17,776 nt of DNA from JBKQHQ01 sp052148715 (GTDB lineage: Bacteria > Pseudomonadota > Alphaproteobacteria > Rhizobiales > Xanthobacteraceae), in assembly GCA_052148715.1 (NCBI GenBank), contig JBKQHQ010000069.1:1-17776 (forward strand), given 5' to 3'. The notes beneath the pieces were generated by a model, which worked only from the letters and a program-made list of their open reading frames with translations, was not told the DNA's origin and ran no database searches. A program made the translations under genes and the position numbers. Below are positions 6,058 to 14,583 of this stretch, piece after piece. Numbering within the stretch: position 1 is the stretch's first letter; each line of letters starts with the position of its first letter.

Positions 6058-6285
6058 TTGGTCACGATAGAACTCACCCGCGACGAATTGGATGCGCTGT
6101 GGGCTGCGTGCTTCGCCCTGCACGACCGCGAGCGCCGTATGGTGAACGGCACCGCGACCTACGAAGCCGTGAAGCGACAGGACGCAACCGAAAGCCTGGA
6201 CCGCATCGAGGCCGTCGTCCGCAAGCTCAACCCTGTGCTCCACGGGTACGGCGAAACCGAGTTGAAGGAATTGCTGGACCGATGA
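6058..6285 (+). CDS. Small hypothetical protein (75 aa), TTG start
   Basis: Not recognised. The translation is mainly amphipathic helix (ELTRDELDALWAACFALHDRE, then a second long helix with RIEAVVRKLNPVL), charged and soluble, with no signal peptide or membrane segment. A full AAGGAGG five bases before TTG is the main support for expression; no ATG start is available without losing the first helix. It sits just after the intrinsic terminator of the DUF3768 cassette, followed at once by a broken DUF3768 3' end. It may therefore be a cargo gene of a second, partly deleted copy of the same kind of cassette. A small accessory or antitoxin-like role would be a guess. Confidence 0.6.
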   Translation: MVTIELTRDELDALWAACFALHDRERRMVNGTATYEAVKRQDATESLDRIEAVVRKLNPVLHGYGETELKELLDR

Positions 6286-6326
6286 GAACTCGCGGCCGAG
6301 ACGCCCCAAAAAATACCTCAGCGCCG

Positions 6327-6390
6327 CCCGACCCGTCAGACCTGGCCATCCCCGACCGCGTGGTCACGATCATTGGCCGACGAGTATTGA
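6327..6390 (+). pseudogene. Relic of a second DUF3768 gene (3' end only)
   Basis: This stretch aligns with the last 66 bases of the DUF3768 gene (5685-5750). It translates PDPSDLAIPDRVVTI and then, after a 2-base deletion at the ATCAT-TGGCCGAC junction, the shifted frame gives the matching LADEY-stop-like end (GCCGACGAGTATTGA). Similarity continues a few bases past the stop (ATCAACC in both). The 5' two-thirds of the gene are missing. It marks a deleted or recombined second cassette rather than a working gene. Confidence 0.72.
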
Positions 6391-6603
6391 TCAGCCATCA
6401 ACCCTCACCAAGCATCGAGGACGTAGTGGGATGAGGTCCAACTTCCCTCTTTCTCGGCCGGGGCACGATCCGAAATTGGTCTGGCGGCAATCTGACTCTC
6501 CAGGCTGGCGCGACCGCTTTCCAACGGGCCGCCGCCGGTATATGCTTCAGCATAAATATGGTCAATCTTCCCGTGCTATCGGGCCCATTGGGGATGACGC
6601 AAC
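6391..6603 (+). promoter_or_regulatory. Leader region of the exported-protein operon
   Basis: No gene is seen. A perfect palindrome TATGCT-TC-AGCATA lies at 6541-6554, followed by the AT-rich TAAATATGG; this is the most likely promoter/operator position, though no clear -35 was found. GGGGA at 6590-6594, nine bases before the ATG at 6604, serves as ribosome binding site. Confidence 0.4.
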
Positions 6604-7665
6604 ATGTCTTTGCGTGACCGTTGCTACTCCAAGATTTGGGCACTACTGCCTTTGGCGCTTGTACAGATGCAAACCCAATCTGTCGGCGCAGAGCCAAAAC
6701 TCCTCGTCTGTGGCAGCGCATCACATGTCGAATGCATGCACACAGCGTCGCGACTGTGGTGGCAGACATATGCGGATAAGATCAGGGTTGCCGACGCAGA
6801 ATATAAAGAAGCGTCTGCCTTGTATCAAAGAGCATACGACACTGGCCGTCCGGAAATTATATCGGCTGCCAAACGGCTATTGGATCTCAAAGCTGAGAAG
6901 CTGCGTTCCGCCCGCTCCGGATTAGACACGTTTGTCTCTCTTAGAGTGAAGGGCGATCTCCAGGCCAATTTGACAAGGGTCAACCTCGAATACAATGAAG
7001 CGGTAGCGAGGTTGAAAGGTTATGAAGATGCATTGAATCGTCTAATTACGGACCGTGCTCACGCGCTTGCCGATTTGGAGGCCATTTCGAAGGAAGCTGA
7101 AGCTCGACAACAAGAGCGCAGAAACGCTGCATCTGCCGCGGTACAGGGAGCGTTGAATCTTCTTGTCTTCAGTATGCGTCAGCCCCCATCGGGGGTCAAG
7201 AAAGCGCTTTCCCCCGAAACGCTTCGGGCCATGGATCACCTCGGTGCAGAAGCTAGCGGTCTTTTACTCGGGCAAAATTTAGAGAAATGGCCCGAGCATG
7301 ACGCTGTCGAACGGATCACAACAGTTGTTGAAGGTGCGACAACTATCCTCGCGGCTTTTGATAAGGTATCGCCGCAAACGGCAGCCACAATTAGGATCGC
7401 GCCGAGCATTGTCGAAGTCAAAAATTACCGCATAGACACATTAGAGGGGCTTCTTCCTTTTGCCGCACATTTGGTCGAGTCAAGCCAGCGCGCCGCGCTA
7501 GAGCAACGACTCAAGCAGTCCCAAAATGAAGAGACCCTTTGGAGCGAAAAGATCGATATTGCGCGCTCGGAAGTCCTTCACCTGGAATACCGACGCAGGT
7601 TTGCCGAGGAGTGGCTGGAGATGCAGAAAAACATTAGTGACCTAGCTGGGAGTGCGCAACAATGA
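6604..7665 (+). CDS. Exported coiled-coil hypothetical protein (353 aa)
   Basis: I do not recognise a family. The N-terminus has a signal peptide (basic start, WALLPLALVQMQTQ, cleavage likely after VGA near residue 29), so the product should be periplasmic; there is no lipobox cysteine. Two cysteines just after the cleavage site (LLVCGSASHVEC) could form a disulfide. Residues ~50-180 are rich in Ala, Glu, Arg and Lys with heptad-like spacing (SALYQRAYD, LKAEKLRSARSG, ALADLEAISKEAEARQQERRNAA) and probably form coiled coils. A less helical middle (~190-290) is followed by another charged helix to the end. It is the first of four consecutive exported-protein genes; its stop overlaps the next start (ATGA, 7662-7665). 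Base composition is lower in GC than the flanking metabolic genes, consistent with transfer. Confidence 0.8.
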   Translation: MSLRDRCYSKIWALLPLALVQMQTQSVGAEPKLLVCGSASHVECMHTASRLWWQTYADKIRVADAEYKEASALYQRAYDTGRPEIISAAKRLLDLKAEKLRSARSGLDTFVSLRVKGDLQANLTRVNLEYNEAVARLKGYEDALNRLITDRAHALADLEAISKEAEARQQERRNAASAAVQGALNLLVFSMRQPPSGVKKALSPETLRAMDHLGAEASGLLLGQNLEKWPEHDAVERITTVVEGATTILAAFDKVSPQTAATIRIAPSIVEVKNYRIDTLEGLLPFAAHLVESSQRAALEQRLKQSQNEETLWSEKIDIARSEVLHLEYRRRFAEEWLEMQKNISDLAGSAQQ

Positions 7666-8111
7666 AGCTACGAATTCTGCCAGCTTCGATCGTCGTTTTA
7701 TTCCAGATCCTGCTGTTCCCCCCGGCAGCTCTGTCTGCTCGGTCGATAACCGCAACTGAATATGACGACGCATGGACCGATGCAATTACTTCTTTGCTAA
7801 CATTCGCCTCAAGGGCCTCCCCTTCGGACACGGCCAAGTTGACTTCCGATTCACTGCCTGGGTTGCAAGAAGCACAAACAACTTTTGAGCGTGCAATCGA
7901 ACTTTTGCTTCGTTCCGATCCACCAGATGTGTTTCTTAGCAAACATTTACTTATGATGCCGATTTGTCAGGAGCTTGCGGCAGCCATGACGCTCATCGTG
8001 GAGGGTGTCCGCACTGGGGACTACGCCGTGGCTTATGCGGCCCAGAGTTGGATGGCCGAACGGCTTATCGATCTGAGCGTAGCAATGAAGCCATTCGAGC
8101 GGGCCAAATAG
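7662..8111 (+). CDS. Small exported helical protein (149 aa)
   Basis: Not recognised. A signal peptide is clear (MKLRILPASIVVLFQILLFPPAALSA, cleavage after ALSA at about residue 26), giving a mature protein of about 123 residues. The rest looks all-helical (EYDDAWTDAITSLLTFA, LQEAQTTFERAIELLLRS, PICQELAAAMTLIVEGVR), with one cysteine. The ATG overlaps the stop of the previous gene by 4 bp, and GGGAG lies nine bases upstream (7648-7652), so it is translationally coupled. The following gene starts 6 bp after its stop. Its size and position suggest a partner of the larger exported proteins, which is inference. Confidence 0.78.
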   Translation: MKLRILPASIVVLFQILLFPPAALSARSITATEYDDAWTDAITSLLTFASRASPSDTAKLTSDSLPGLQEAQTTFERAIELLLRSDPPDVFLSKHLLMMPICQELAAAMTLIVEGVRTGDYAVAYAAQSWMAERLIDLSVAMKPFERAK

Positions 8112-8117
8112 CTGGAT

Positions 8118-11100
8118 GTGCGGGCGACCATGATTGCACTTCGCGGTCATTATTCGAAGTCTTCAATTCCGGTTTGGCTAGTGATCGCTTGTTGGCTTGT
8201 CATGACCTCGGCGTCCCTCCGTGGCGAAGCCTATGGCCAGGCGCAAGCGCCTGCAACGGATGGCGACCAGCAAGCCGCCGCGGCGCTGCAGAAGCCGGAG
8301 AGTCCCGAAGCCTTGTGCGAAAAGATCATCAAAGAGTTGGCTGAGGAGAAGGCGAACCCGAAGAACGATCCGGCCTCACCGCAGGCGATCGAAGAAATGA
8401 TCAAGAACGCGCAGGCCAACCCCGTGCAGAGCCAGACGGCCGAGAAATCCGGCGATCCTGCGCCGGTCCGCCTCACGGACGCTGAAATCAGGACGACAGC
8501 AACCTACGCCTTCGACCGAATGCGGTTCTTGAGGACAGCTGCCAATCGGTACGAGGATGATGGAAGAGAGGCCTTGAAGCGCGGTAACGTTGTTCAGGCA
8601 ATGAAGCTCCTGGGCCAAGCTCGCCAGACGGCCCATACGATCAGGGACGACCTTGCAACGATTGGCCAGCCCGAAGCAAGCACCTCTGACTCGCCGGGCG
8701 GGCGTCTGCAGTTCCGCCGCGGGCCCGCAATGGAAGGCTTGATCCGAATGGATGCGGGCGGGATAACTGCGCCACCGGGTCAACGCAGTGACGCGAGACG
8801 CCAAGGCGCACGCGGTCAGGGATTTGAGGGAATTGCCCGTCGGCCGTCAGAACAGGACCCGTTAGATCAGCAGCGCCGTCCTGACATTATTCTCGGGGCG
8901 CCGACTACCCCTCAACCGAAGACACCACAACGGCTGGCGCCCCAACAACCACCACAGCCAAACACCCAGGCCGTCATCAGCCAAGATATTCGCGCCTATG
9001 ACCGCGAACACCAGGTGTTAGTCGCTGGGGATGGTCGCACGGCGGTCAACGTGAAGCCGCTTACCGACGCCATGGCAAGCCTGGGCGTCAAAGACCCGAT
9101 CGCGCCACTCGTGCCGCCAGTTCCCGGCGCGCGCCAGACTTGGGGCTTTACACCCGAGGCGCAGCGCGTTCTCTCTCAGAGCCGCGACGAATTAACGAAG
9201 GTCGGGGGCGTTGCCCTTGATGTTACCTTTCAGAGCCTGGCTTTGGTCGGCGTACCGGGCATGCGCGTGAACGGCCCCGCCACGGTGGTCGACAATCCGG
9301 TTATGATTTCGCTGCAGCGGCTGTTTGAAACCGCACGTCAGTATACAGATTCCCAAGAGCATTGGCAGTCCTTGCCGGAGAGTATCCGATATCCTGGTAA
9401 CATAAGTCGTGTTCGCGGCTTTGTACTTGACCCGGATCGGCAGGACGTATTTGTGGTCGGCACACTCGCCGCCTCGCATCGAGATCGGATCGACATCGAC
9501 ACATTGATTATTGCGCTGTCCGTGGTTTGGAAACAAGGGTTGGTGCCAGCCGTTTCGCTCGATCCACTTCCAGATAATTTCGGCGGGCCACAGTTCCCGA
9601 GAATCATGAATATTCCCCGAGACTCCATTGTCGCGAAGATCATGCTCGACGCGGATTATGAAATGAAAGCAATCATGCTTGGGGCGAGAAGCGTCGATGC
9701 TCCCCGATTCCGATCCCTAAAGGATCTATCGGCAGAGCTGATGGATGACAGGCAGGTCTCGAGTCGATTCTGGTTTTATCCGGCACCACTGCAGCCAGAC
9801 ACCGTCCATGTGTCGGCCACCCGTCGTTCGGTATTATTTGAGTCGAAACTGGAAGTTCTGACCGAGCAGATTCTCGTGGAGAATGCCAGCTTTGTGAGCA
9901 CAGGAACTGCCGACAGTATCGCCCAACGAGCCGCCGATCTGTTCACAAGTTCTTTTGGGACTTTGGAAGCGTCGGAAATTCCGCAACCGGCCGGGATATA
10001 TCGGCGATTACATGGCGTCACTGATGTCGTTACCGTGTGCAAGCTGTTGCGCCTGATGAGCATCGACTATGCTATTCTCAACGCGATCAGCGAACTCCCT
10101 TACCGCCGCCTCTCGCCAACCGAAGGTGTTCCGGCCTCCTATAAAGGCATCACCGTCCAATACAGGGGAAGCGCCGCGATGCGCGACTGGGCTATTTCAG
10201 GCGGTGCCGAATTGCGGACTCGAGCTCATGTTCGGTCGTTCGATGTCTATCAGGATTTTGCTACTACGACGTTGGAGCGCGCGGCCGACAACTATGGGTC
10301 CTTCGTCTTGCATCAGCAAGTATCGCTTTCCTTTGCGATACCCGCCCAAGACGCTGCAAACGACGCACGAATGCAAACCGCAAAACTTATGGCGTCGCAC
10401 TCGTTGGATTCTGGCCAATATAGTCAAGCAGCCGCAGAGTTTGAGCGCCTCACTGAACTGGACCCGCTCGACGTCGACGCCTGGCTCAATCTGGCGCTTT
10501 CCAAATCCTACTTAGGACGCCACGCCGAGGCCCAGCGATCCATCGACGTCGCCCGCTTCGTCGACTCGGCCGACAGCATGGTTGAGACGATCGCATTGGA
10601 TATTGCCTGGCGCGCCAATCCCAATCTCGAAATCAGACAGAAAGACCCCACACTTTTGAAAACGCTGAGCGACGAGTACACCTCGCGAGCCATGGGAGCG
10701 TTGAATGCCAAACGAATTGATGCGGCTCGTCGTTTTGCCGATAGGGCTATCGATCTATGGAAAGAGAACGCCGAGGCCTACATTGCCCGCTACTGGGTGG
10801 CTAATGAGCTGGACATAAAGGTGTCGCGCGCTGATCTTATCAGCGCGATTCGTATCTTGCGCCAACAGCGCGCCGAGCCGGGTCGGGAAGCCGCGTCGCG
10901 CTCCCGACTAGCCATCGCGCTCGCACTGAGCGCCTCTGGGCGGGGGGACCGCCTGCGCGCGCGTATGGAAGCCGTTCGTGCGGCGGGGGGAAATGCTATC
11001 GAGGTCGGCACATTCCTGGATGAACTCAGGCGGGCGGCCGACGAGGCCCACGAGGCACAGAACCTGGACCCGACGAATCCGCTCGGATTCGTTGTCGAGG

Positions 11101-11453
11101 TGGTGGCCCGCGCAATGAGAGTCTCAATATTCCGTGAAGAAAAGGGTCCGTTCAATCCAGAACCGGTGCGCGCTCTTGCGGAGGCAACGGTTCGAAAATA
11201 CCCGGAATTTCCATTCGCCTATATTGCGCGGGGCACGTTGGCAGCGGCCCTCAATGACCTCTCATCGGCTGAAGATGACTTCACGAAAGCTATTGCTCTC
11301 GACGCAACTTTGAGCGACGCCTTTCTCGCTCGGGCTTTTGTGCGCAAGCAACGGGGTGAGTGTCGAGCAGCTTTCGAAGATCTGGCCCGCGCGAAATCTC
11401 TAAAAGTCGCGATGCTGGACGCTGATGAACATGAGATACATCAATGCAAATAG
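8118..11453 (+). CDS. Large exported protein with DUF1598-like region and TPR repeats (1111 aa)
   Basis: The N-terminus has a long signal segment (SIPVWLVIACWLVMTSAS, cleavage probably near residues 36-42). An Ala/Glu/Pro-rich helical part follows, then a Pro/Gln-rich linker at about 250-290. Residues ~420-645 resemble DUF1598 proteins as I recall them: IRYPGNISRVRGFVLDP, then QDVFVVG, IDIDTLIIALSVV, AVSLDPLP, VAKIMLDADYEMKAIM and SRFWFYPAP occur in the family's order. Residues ~757-815 and ~1033-1100 carry tetratricopeptide repeats (GQYSQAAAEFERLTELDPLD; LSSAEDDFTKAIALD), which bind proteins. The start is GTG at 8118, 6 bp after the previous stop; an in-frame ATG at 8130 is an alternative with no better ribosome binding site. 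It is probably periplasmic and likely a scaffold of the operon's complex (inference). DUF1598 function is unknown. Confidence 0.82.
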   Translation: MRATMIALRGHYSKSSIPVWLVIACWLVMTSASLRGEAYGQAQAPATDGDQQAAAALQKPESPEALCEKIIKELAEEKANPKNDPASPQAIEEMIKNAQANPVQSQTAEKSGDPAPVRLTDAEIRTTATYAFDRMRFLRTAANRYEDDGREALKRGNVVQAMKLLGQARQTAHTIRDDLATIGQPEASTSDSPGGRLQFRRGPAMEGLIRMDAGGITAPPGQRSDARRQGARGQGFEGIARRPSEQDPLDQQRRPDIILGAPTTPQPKTPQRLAPQQPPQPNTQAVISQDIRAYDREHQVLVAGDGRTAVNVKPLTDAMASLGVKDPIAPLVPPVPGARQTWGFTPEAQRVLSQSRDELTKVGGVALDVTFQSLALVGVPGMRVNGPATVVDNPVMISLQRLFETARQYTDSQEHWQSLPESIRYPGNISRVRGFVLDPDRQDVFVVGTLAASHRDRIDIDTLIIALSVVWKQGLVPAVSLDPLPDNFGGPQFPRIMNIPRDSIVAKIMLDADYEMKAIMLGARSVDAPRFRSLKDLSAELMDDRQVSSRFWFYPAPLQPDTVHVSATRRSVLFESKLEVLTEQILVENASFVSTGTADSIAQRAADLFTSSFGTLEASEIPQPAGIYRRLHGVTDVVTVCKLLRLMSIDYAILNAISELPYRRLSPTEGVPASYKGITVQYRGSAAMRDWAISGGAELRTRAHVRSFDVYQDFATTTLERAADNYGSFVLHQQVSLSFAIPAQDAANDARMQTAKLMASHSLDSGQYSQAAAEFERLTELDPLDVDAWLNLALSKSYLGRHAEAQRSIDVARFVDSADSMVETIALDIAWRANPNLEIRQKDPTLLKTLSDEYTSRAMGALNAKRIDAARRFADRAIDLWKENAEAYIARYWVANELDIKVSRADLISAIRILRQQRAEPGREAASRSRLAIALALSASGRGDRLRARMEAVRAAGGNAIEVGTFLDELRRAADEAHEAQNLDPTNPLGFVVEVVARAMRVSIFREEKGPFNPEPVRALAEATVRKYPEFPFAYIARGTLAAALNDLSSAEDDFTKAIALDATLSDAFLARAFVRKQRGECRAAFEDLARAKSLKVAMLDADEHEIHQCK

Positions 11454-11565
11454 CACCCATCCAAGCAGAGCGCGTATTCGGAAATCCACCGCGCCCCTTA
11501 CGCCTGCCGCGCAACCGTTTTCTGGCGATAGTGGCTGCCGCCGTAGCTGTTGATCAATTTACCTC

Positions 11566-11572
11566 GAGGTGA
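11566..11572 (+). promoter_or_regulatory. Ribosome binding site deciding the start of the second TPR gene
   Basis: GAGGTGA lies four bases before ATG at 11577. It argues for that codon over the upstream in-frame TTG at 11550, which would place the Shine-Dalgarno inside the gene. Confidence 0.55.
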
Positions 11573-11576
11573 ATCG

Positions 11577-14093
11577 ATGGTCGACAATGCACTCGTAACT
11601 TCACATCCGTTGGCGACGTCGGACCACCAGGCAGTGGAGGCACGACAGCCACGTCGCCAGCGAGACAGTGTGCGGCAAATACTGATCGCGGCTACCACGG
11701 TATTGATGGCAATCACGAGCGCCGCGGCGGACGACGAAAGCACAAACGAGTCCATTCGGCTAGAGCTGGCACCGGGCCACCCCGGCGAGGTCCGCACGGA
11801 AACCACGCTTACGGAGTGGAAAATAACCGAATCTTCTGATAAGAAAGACGGTTTTACAACAGAGCTCGGTAGAATATATACATCGAAAGCTGAGACTTTT
11901 GAGTTACGCGTCATTGAAATAACGCCGAGCACAATTTCCTACACTCGACAGATGAAGCGATTCCGTTTCGTGCGAATGGAATTGCGGACAGACCGTAAGC
12001 CAATTGGAATTTTTCTGGACACAGACTGCAAGGTGGATCGCAATCCTGTCGTAGAAAGGCAGTTGTCGACCGTTGAGTACATTGTGCAGGCTGCCGATGG
12101 CTCAATACTCCGACACGAGGCGGTTGGATCGGACACCGAATTTAACGCCATGTTGCAGGTCAAGGCAGAGCAGGACATCGAAAATCGCGTCAGGCTACTT
12201 CCCGACCATCCGGTTCGGCTTCACGAAGTGTGGCAGATGGGAAAACAGGAATCGAGCGCGCCGGGAATAGCTCTCGTAACATACGAAGTTCGCGGTCAAT
12301 TAGCCCGAATTATCAGGGGGGGCTTGCCCGAGCTAGCCGACACCGAGAGAGCAGCTGTGATCGCAACAGATGTAGGTGATGTTGATTTCAAGTTCGACGA
12401 AGATCGCTTCCCGATGAGCGATCTGACGAAGATCGGGACCGACGTAAAGTTCACTAACAGCGGTCGACTAGTGTTCTCCCTTGATCGTCATGAAATCGTA
12501 TCGAGGCGTGAAGAAATGGAGGGCGCCTTTAAGGTTGCTGCGAGACCGTCGGATGTGACCGATCACAACATTGTCGCGTTCACCGCAAGGATAAGAACTG
12601 GAAAAGGCAATTTTCATGATGTTTCAGGCGACGAGGCCTTTTCGGATTATATTTCGATTTTTGGAACTCTTCCTGAATTGGCGAGTATCTTCGCGTCGAA
12701 AGCGCTTGATTATGGCCGCAATGGCGATGTTGGTTGTATAGACGACGTTATTGACGCCGACACTGCGGCCATTGAGTTAAATCCAGAAGGTTCTGCCGTT
12801 TCGCTTGTGAGGCGAGGGGCGGTGTACTTGCTAGGGAACAATCAGGTCGCTGCCGCTATCGCAGATTTTTCAAAAGCCGTTGAAGTTGGCCACTCTGGTT
12901 TTGCCACGGGCGCGCGCCTCTGGCGCGGCCTTGCGCATTTGAAGGAACGCAACTTTGATGCAGCCATCTCCGACTTCTCCAAAGTTATCGAAGCTAATTG
13001 GGTCGCCGAGGGTTTTCACGGACGCGCCCTCGCATACCTGAAAGCGGGCAAGCCGAATCTGGGCTTGCCCGACGCGGAGCGCGCAATCGAAGCCATTTCG
13101 CGCGACGCAACCGGACCACTCGATTCGCGGAATGCGAGCAACTTTTACCTGCGGGGACTCATTCGGGAAGCTTTGGGAGATCGACTGGCTGCCATCGCCG
13201 ATTTTCGCACAGCGCTTGGTCGTTGGCTGAGATGCCGGGAGGAGACTGATCCGCCAAATCGAATATTGATCTTCCAGTGTGGCGTTGAGTTCCCGGGCCA
13301 CCGTGTCGACGATGTTTGGGCGGCCTTGAAGCGCGTCGGTGGGTACGACCAAGCCATCGACGAGCAAGCGTACGGTGCCAAGCGCCAGCCAAACATTTCT
13401 CCCTTTGTCGAGCGCGCAAGCGCCCACATCGAACGCGGCGAGTTAGAGCGCGCGATCGCCGAGTACTCGGAGGCAATTCGGCTCGACCCTGACCGCGCCA
13501 CGGCCTTCTTTGATCGGGCCGCGGCTTATTATATGAAAGGCGATCTCGATCGGGCGATCGCGGATTATGATCAGGCGATTCGCCTGCGGCCCGATTTCGC
13601 GCCAGCGTTTAAGAATCGCGGGCTGGCGCACTTCTTCGTGGGTGAATTTTCCTCCGCGATGGCTGATCTCGAGCAGTCCAACAGGCTGGCTGCACTGTGG
13701 GACAAACCGCAGTGGATGGTCTGGCGCTTTCTTGTGCGCGGGAGGATGGGAGGTATTGTCCGACAGCCGGATGTGGGAGATCCACAGGTCGCGGTTCGTG
13801 GAGTGGATCCGGCAGCGGAGCTGGCAGCGAGCGCGGCAACTGTAAAGACCGACGAGTGGCCTGTACCGATGATCGACGTCTATCTGGGGCGACGGACGGT
13901 AGACGAAATGCGCGCCACCGCTCAGAGTTCCGGCGACAAGTGCAGGTTGGGGTTCTTCCTGGGCGAATTGCTGCTGGTGCGCGGCGAAGATGCAGATGCG
14001 AGCAAGGAATTGAGCGAAGCGGTCGATAACTGTCCGAAAGGCTCCACCGCCTATGTCGGAGCAAGCGCCGAACTGAAGAGACTGAGGCATTAG
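11577..14093 (+). CDS. Exported beta-rich protein with C-terminal TPR repeats (838 aa)
   Basis: A long N-region of about 33 residues with RQPRRQRD precedes the hydrophobic core ILIAATTVLMAITSAAA, with cleavage likely before DDES. Residues ~45-330 are strand-rich and contain RLLPDHPVRLHEVWQMG, reminiscent of the LP-x-P-V-x-x-G-x-x-W pattern of DUF6263-type exported proteins; this is a weak resemblance. From ~390 to 550 there are degenerate TPRs (AAAIADFSKAVEVG, FDAAISDFSKVIEAN, RLAAIADFRTALGR). A canonical TPR run follows at ~606-705 (LERAIAEYSEAIRLDPDRA; LDRAIADYDQAIRLRPDFA). The gene lies 123 bp after the DUF1598-like gene with no terminator between, so it is probably the operon's last member. 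TPRs point to protein-protein binding in the periplasm. No enzymatic motif was seen. Confidence 0.82.
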   Translation: MVDNALVTSHPLATSDHQAVEARQPRRQRDSVRQILIAATTVLMAITSAAADDESTNESIRLELAPGHPGEVRTETTLTEWKITESSDKKDGFTTELGRIYTSKAETFELRVIEITPSTISYTRQMKRFRFVRMELRTDRKPIGIFLDTDCKVDRNPVVERQLSTVEYIVQAADGSILRHEAVGSDTEFNAMLQVKAEQDIENRVRLLPDHPVRLHEVWQMGKQESSAPGIALVTYEVRGQLARIIRGGLPELADTERAAVIATDVGDVDFKFDEDRFPMSDLTKIGTDVKFTNSGRLVFSLDRHEIVSRREEMEGAFKVAARPSDVTDHNIVAFTARIRTGKGNFHDVSGDEAFSDYISIFGTLPELASIFASKALDYGRNGDVGCIDDVIDADTAAIELNPEGSAVSLVRRGAVYLLGNNQVAAAIADFSKAVEVGHSGFATGARLWRGLAHLKERNFDAAISDFSKVIEANWVAEGFHGRALAYLKAGKPNLGLPDAERAIEAISRDATGPLDSRNASNFYLRGLIREALGDRLAAIADFRTALGRWLRCREETDPPNRILIFQCGVEFPGHRVDDVWAALKRVGGYDQAIDEQAYGAKRQPNISPFVERASAHIERGELERAIAEYSEAIRLDPDRATAFFDRAAAYYMKGDLDRAIADYDQAIRLRPDFAPAFKNRGLAHFFVGEFSSAMADLEQSNRLAALWDKPQWMVWRFLVRGRMGGIVRQPDVGDPQVAVRGVDPAAELAASAATVKTDEWPVPMIDVYLGRRTVDEMRATAQSSGDKCRLGFFLGELLLVRGEDADASKELSEAVDNCPKGSTAYVGASAELKRLRH

Positions 14094-14583
14094 GCGAATT
14101 CAAGGTGGCGGTGGAATCCCGTTGATTATTGTTGCCTCTCGCCGGGCTGACTGATTGTGCGCCGAGGCGGCCGCGCAATGCCGTTACGAGATCGAATTCG
14201 GCGGTCTGGATGGCACTTTCTCGCGTTCGGCAGCGATATTTTCATCAAGCTCGCTCGATCGAACGTATCTGAAAACGGGGCTGCACACGCATTGATGCCG
14301 CCGTGGCGTTTAATAAACTCGGCAAGACTCTTTTTGACCTTTCTTGACCCGAGCGGCGTACCTTAGGGCCCGAGCCCACTTGCTGATCGTTCTTTCATGG
14401 GCGTTGGCTGTGCATGCGATCACCGCGGCGAACGGCTCCACCCTCCCCCGCGGCTGAATGTTCTGTAACCGGAGAGTCGCAGGGCCCGACTTTGGGCGCA
14501 CCGCAGCCAAGTCCACTGCTCGACCAAGGCAAAAACTGCGGATTCCGATTTAATCTCATCTGCCGCCGTCTCCGCAGGCCGGG
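14094..14583. other. Gene-free junction between the exported-protein operon and the MocR gene
   Basis: About 490 bases lie between the convergent ends of the TPR gene and the regulator. Short open frames occur (for example 14157-14366) but have neither a ribosome binding site nor a protein-like composition. No clear intrinsic terminator, tRNA scar or insertion-sequence end was found, although this is where the right edge of the island might be expected. Confidence 0.4.

Noticed and set aside
14157..14366. 69-codon open frame in the junction region
   Set aside because: No ribosome binding site, no similarity, and composition is no different from non-coding DNA.
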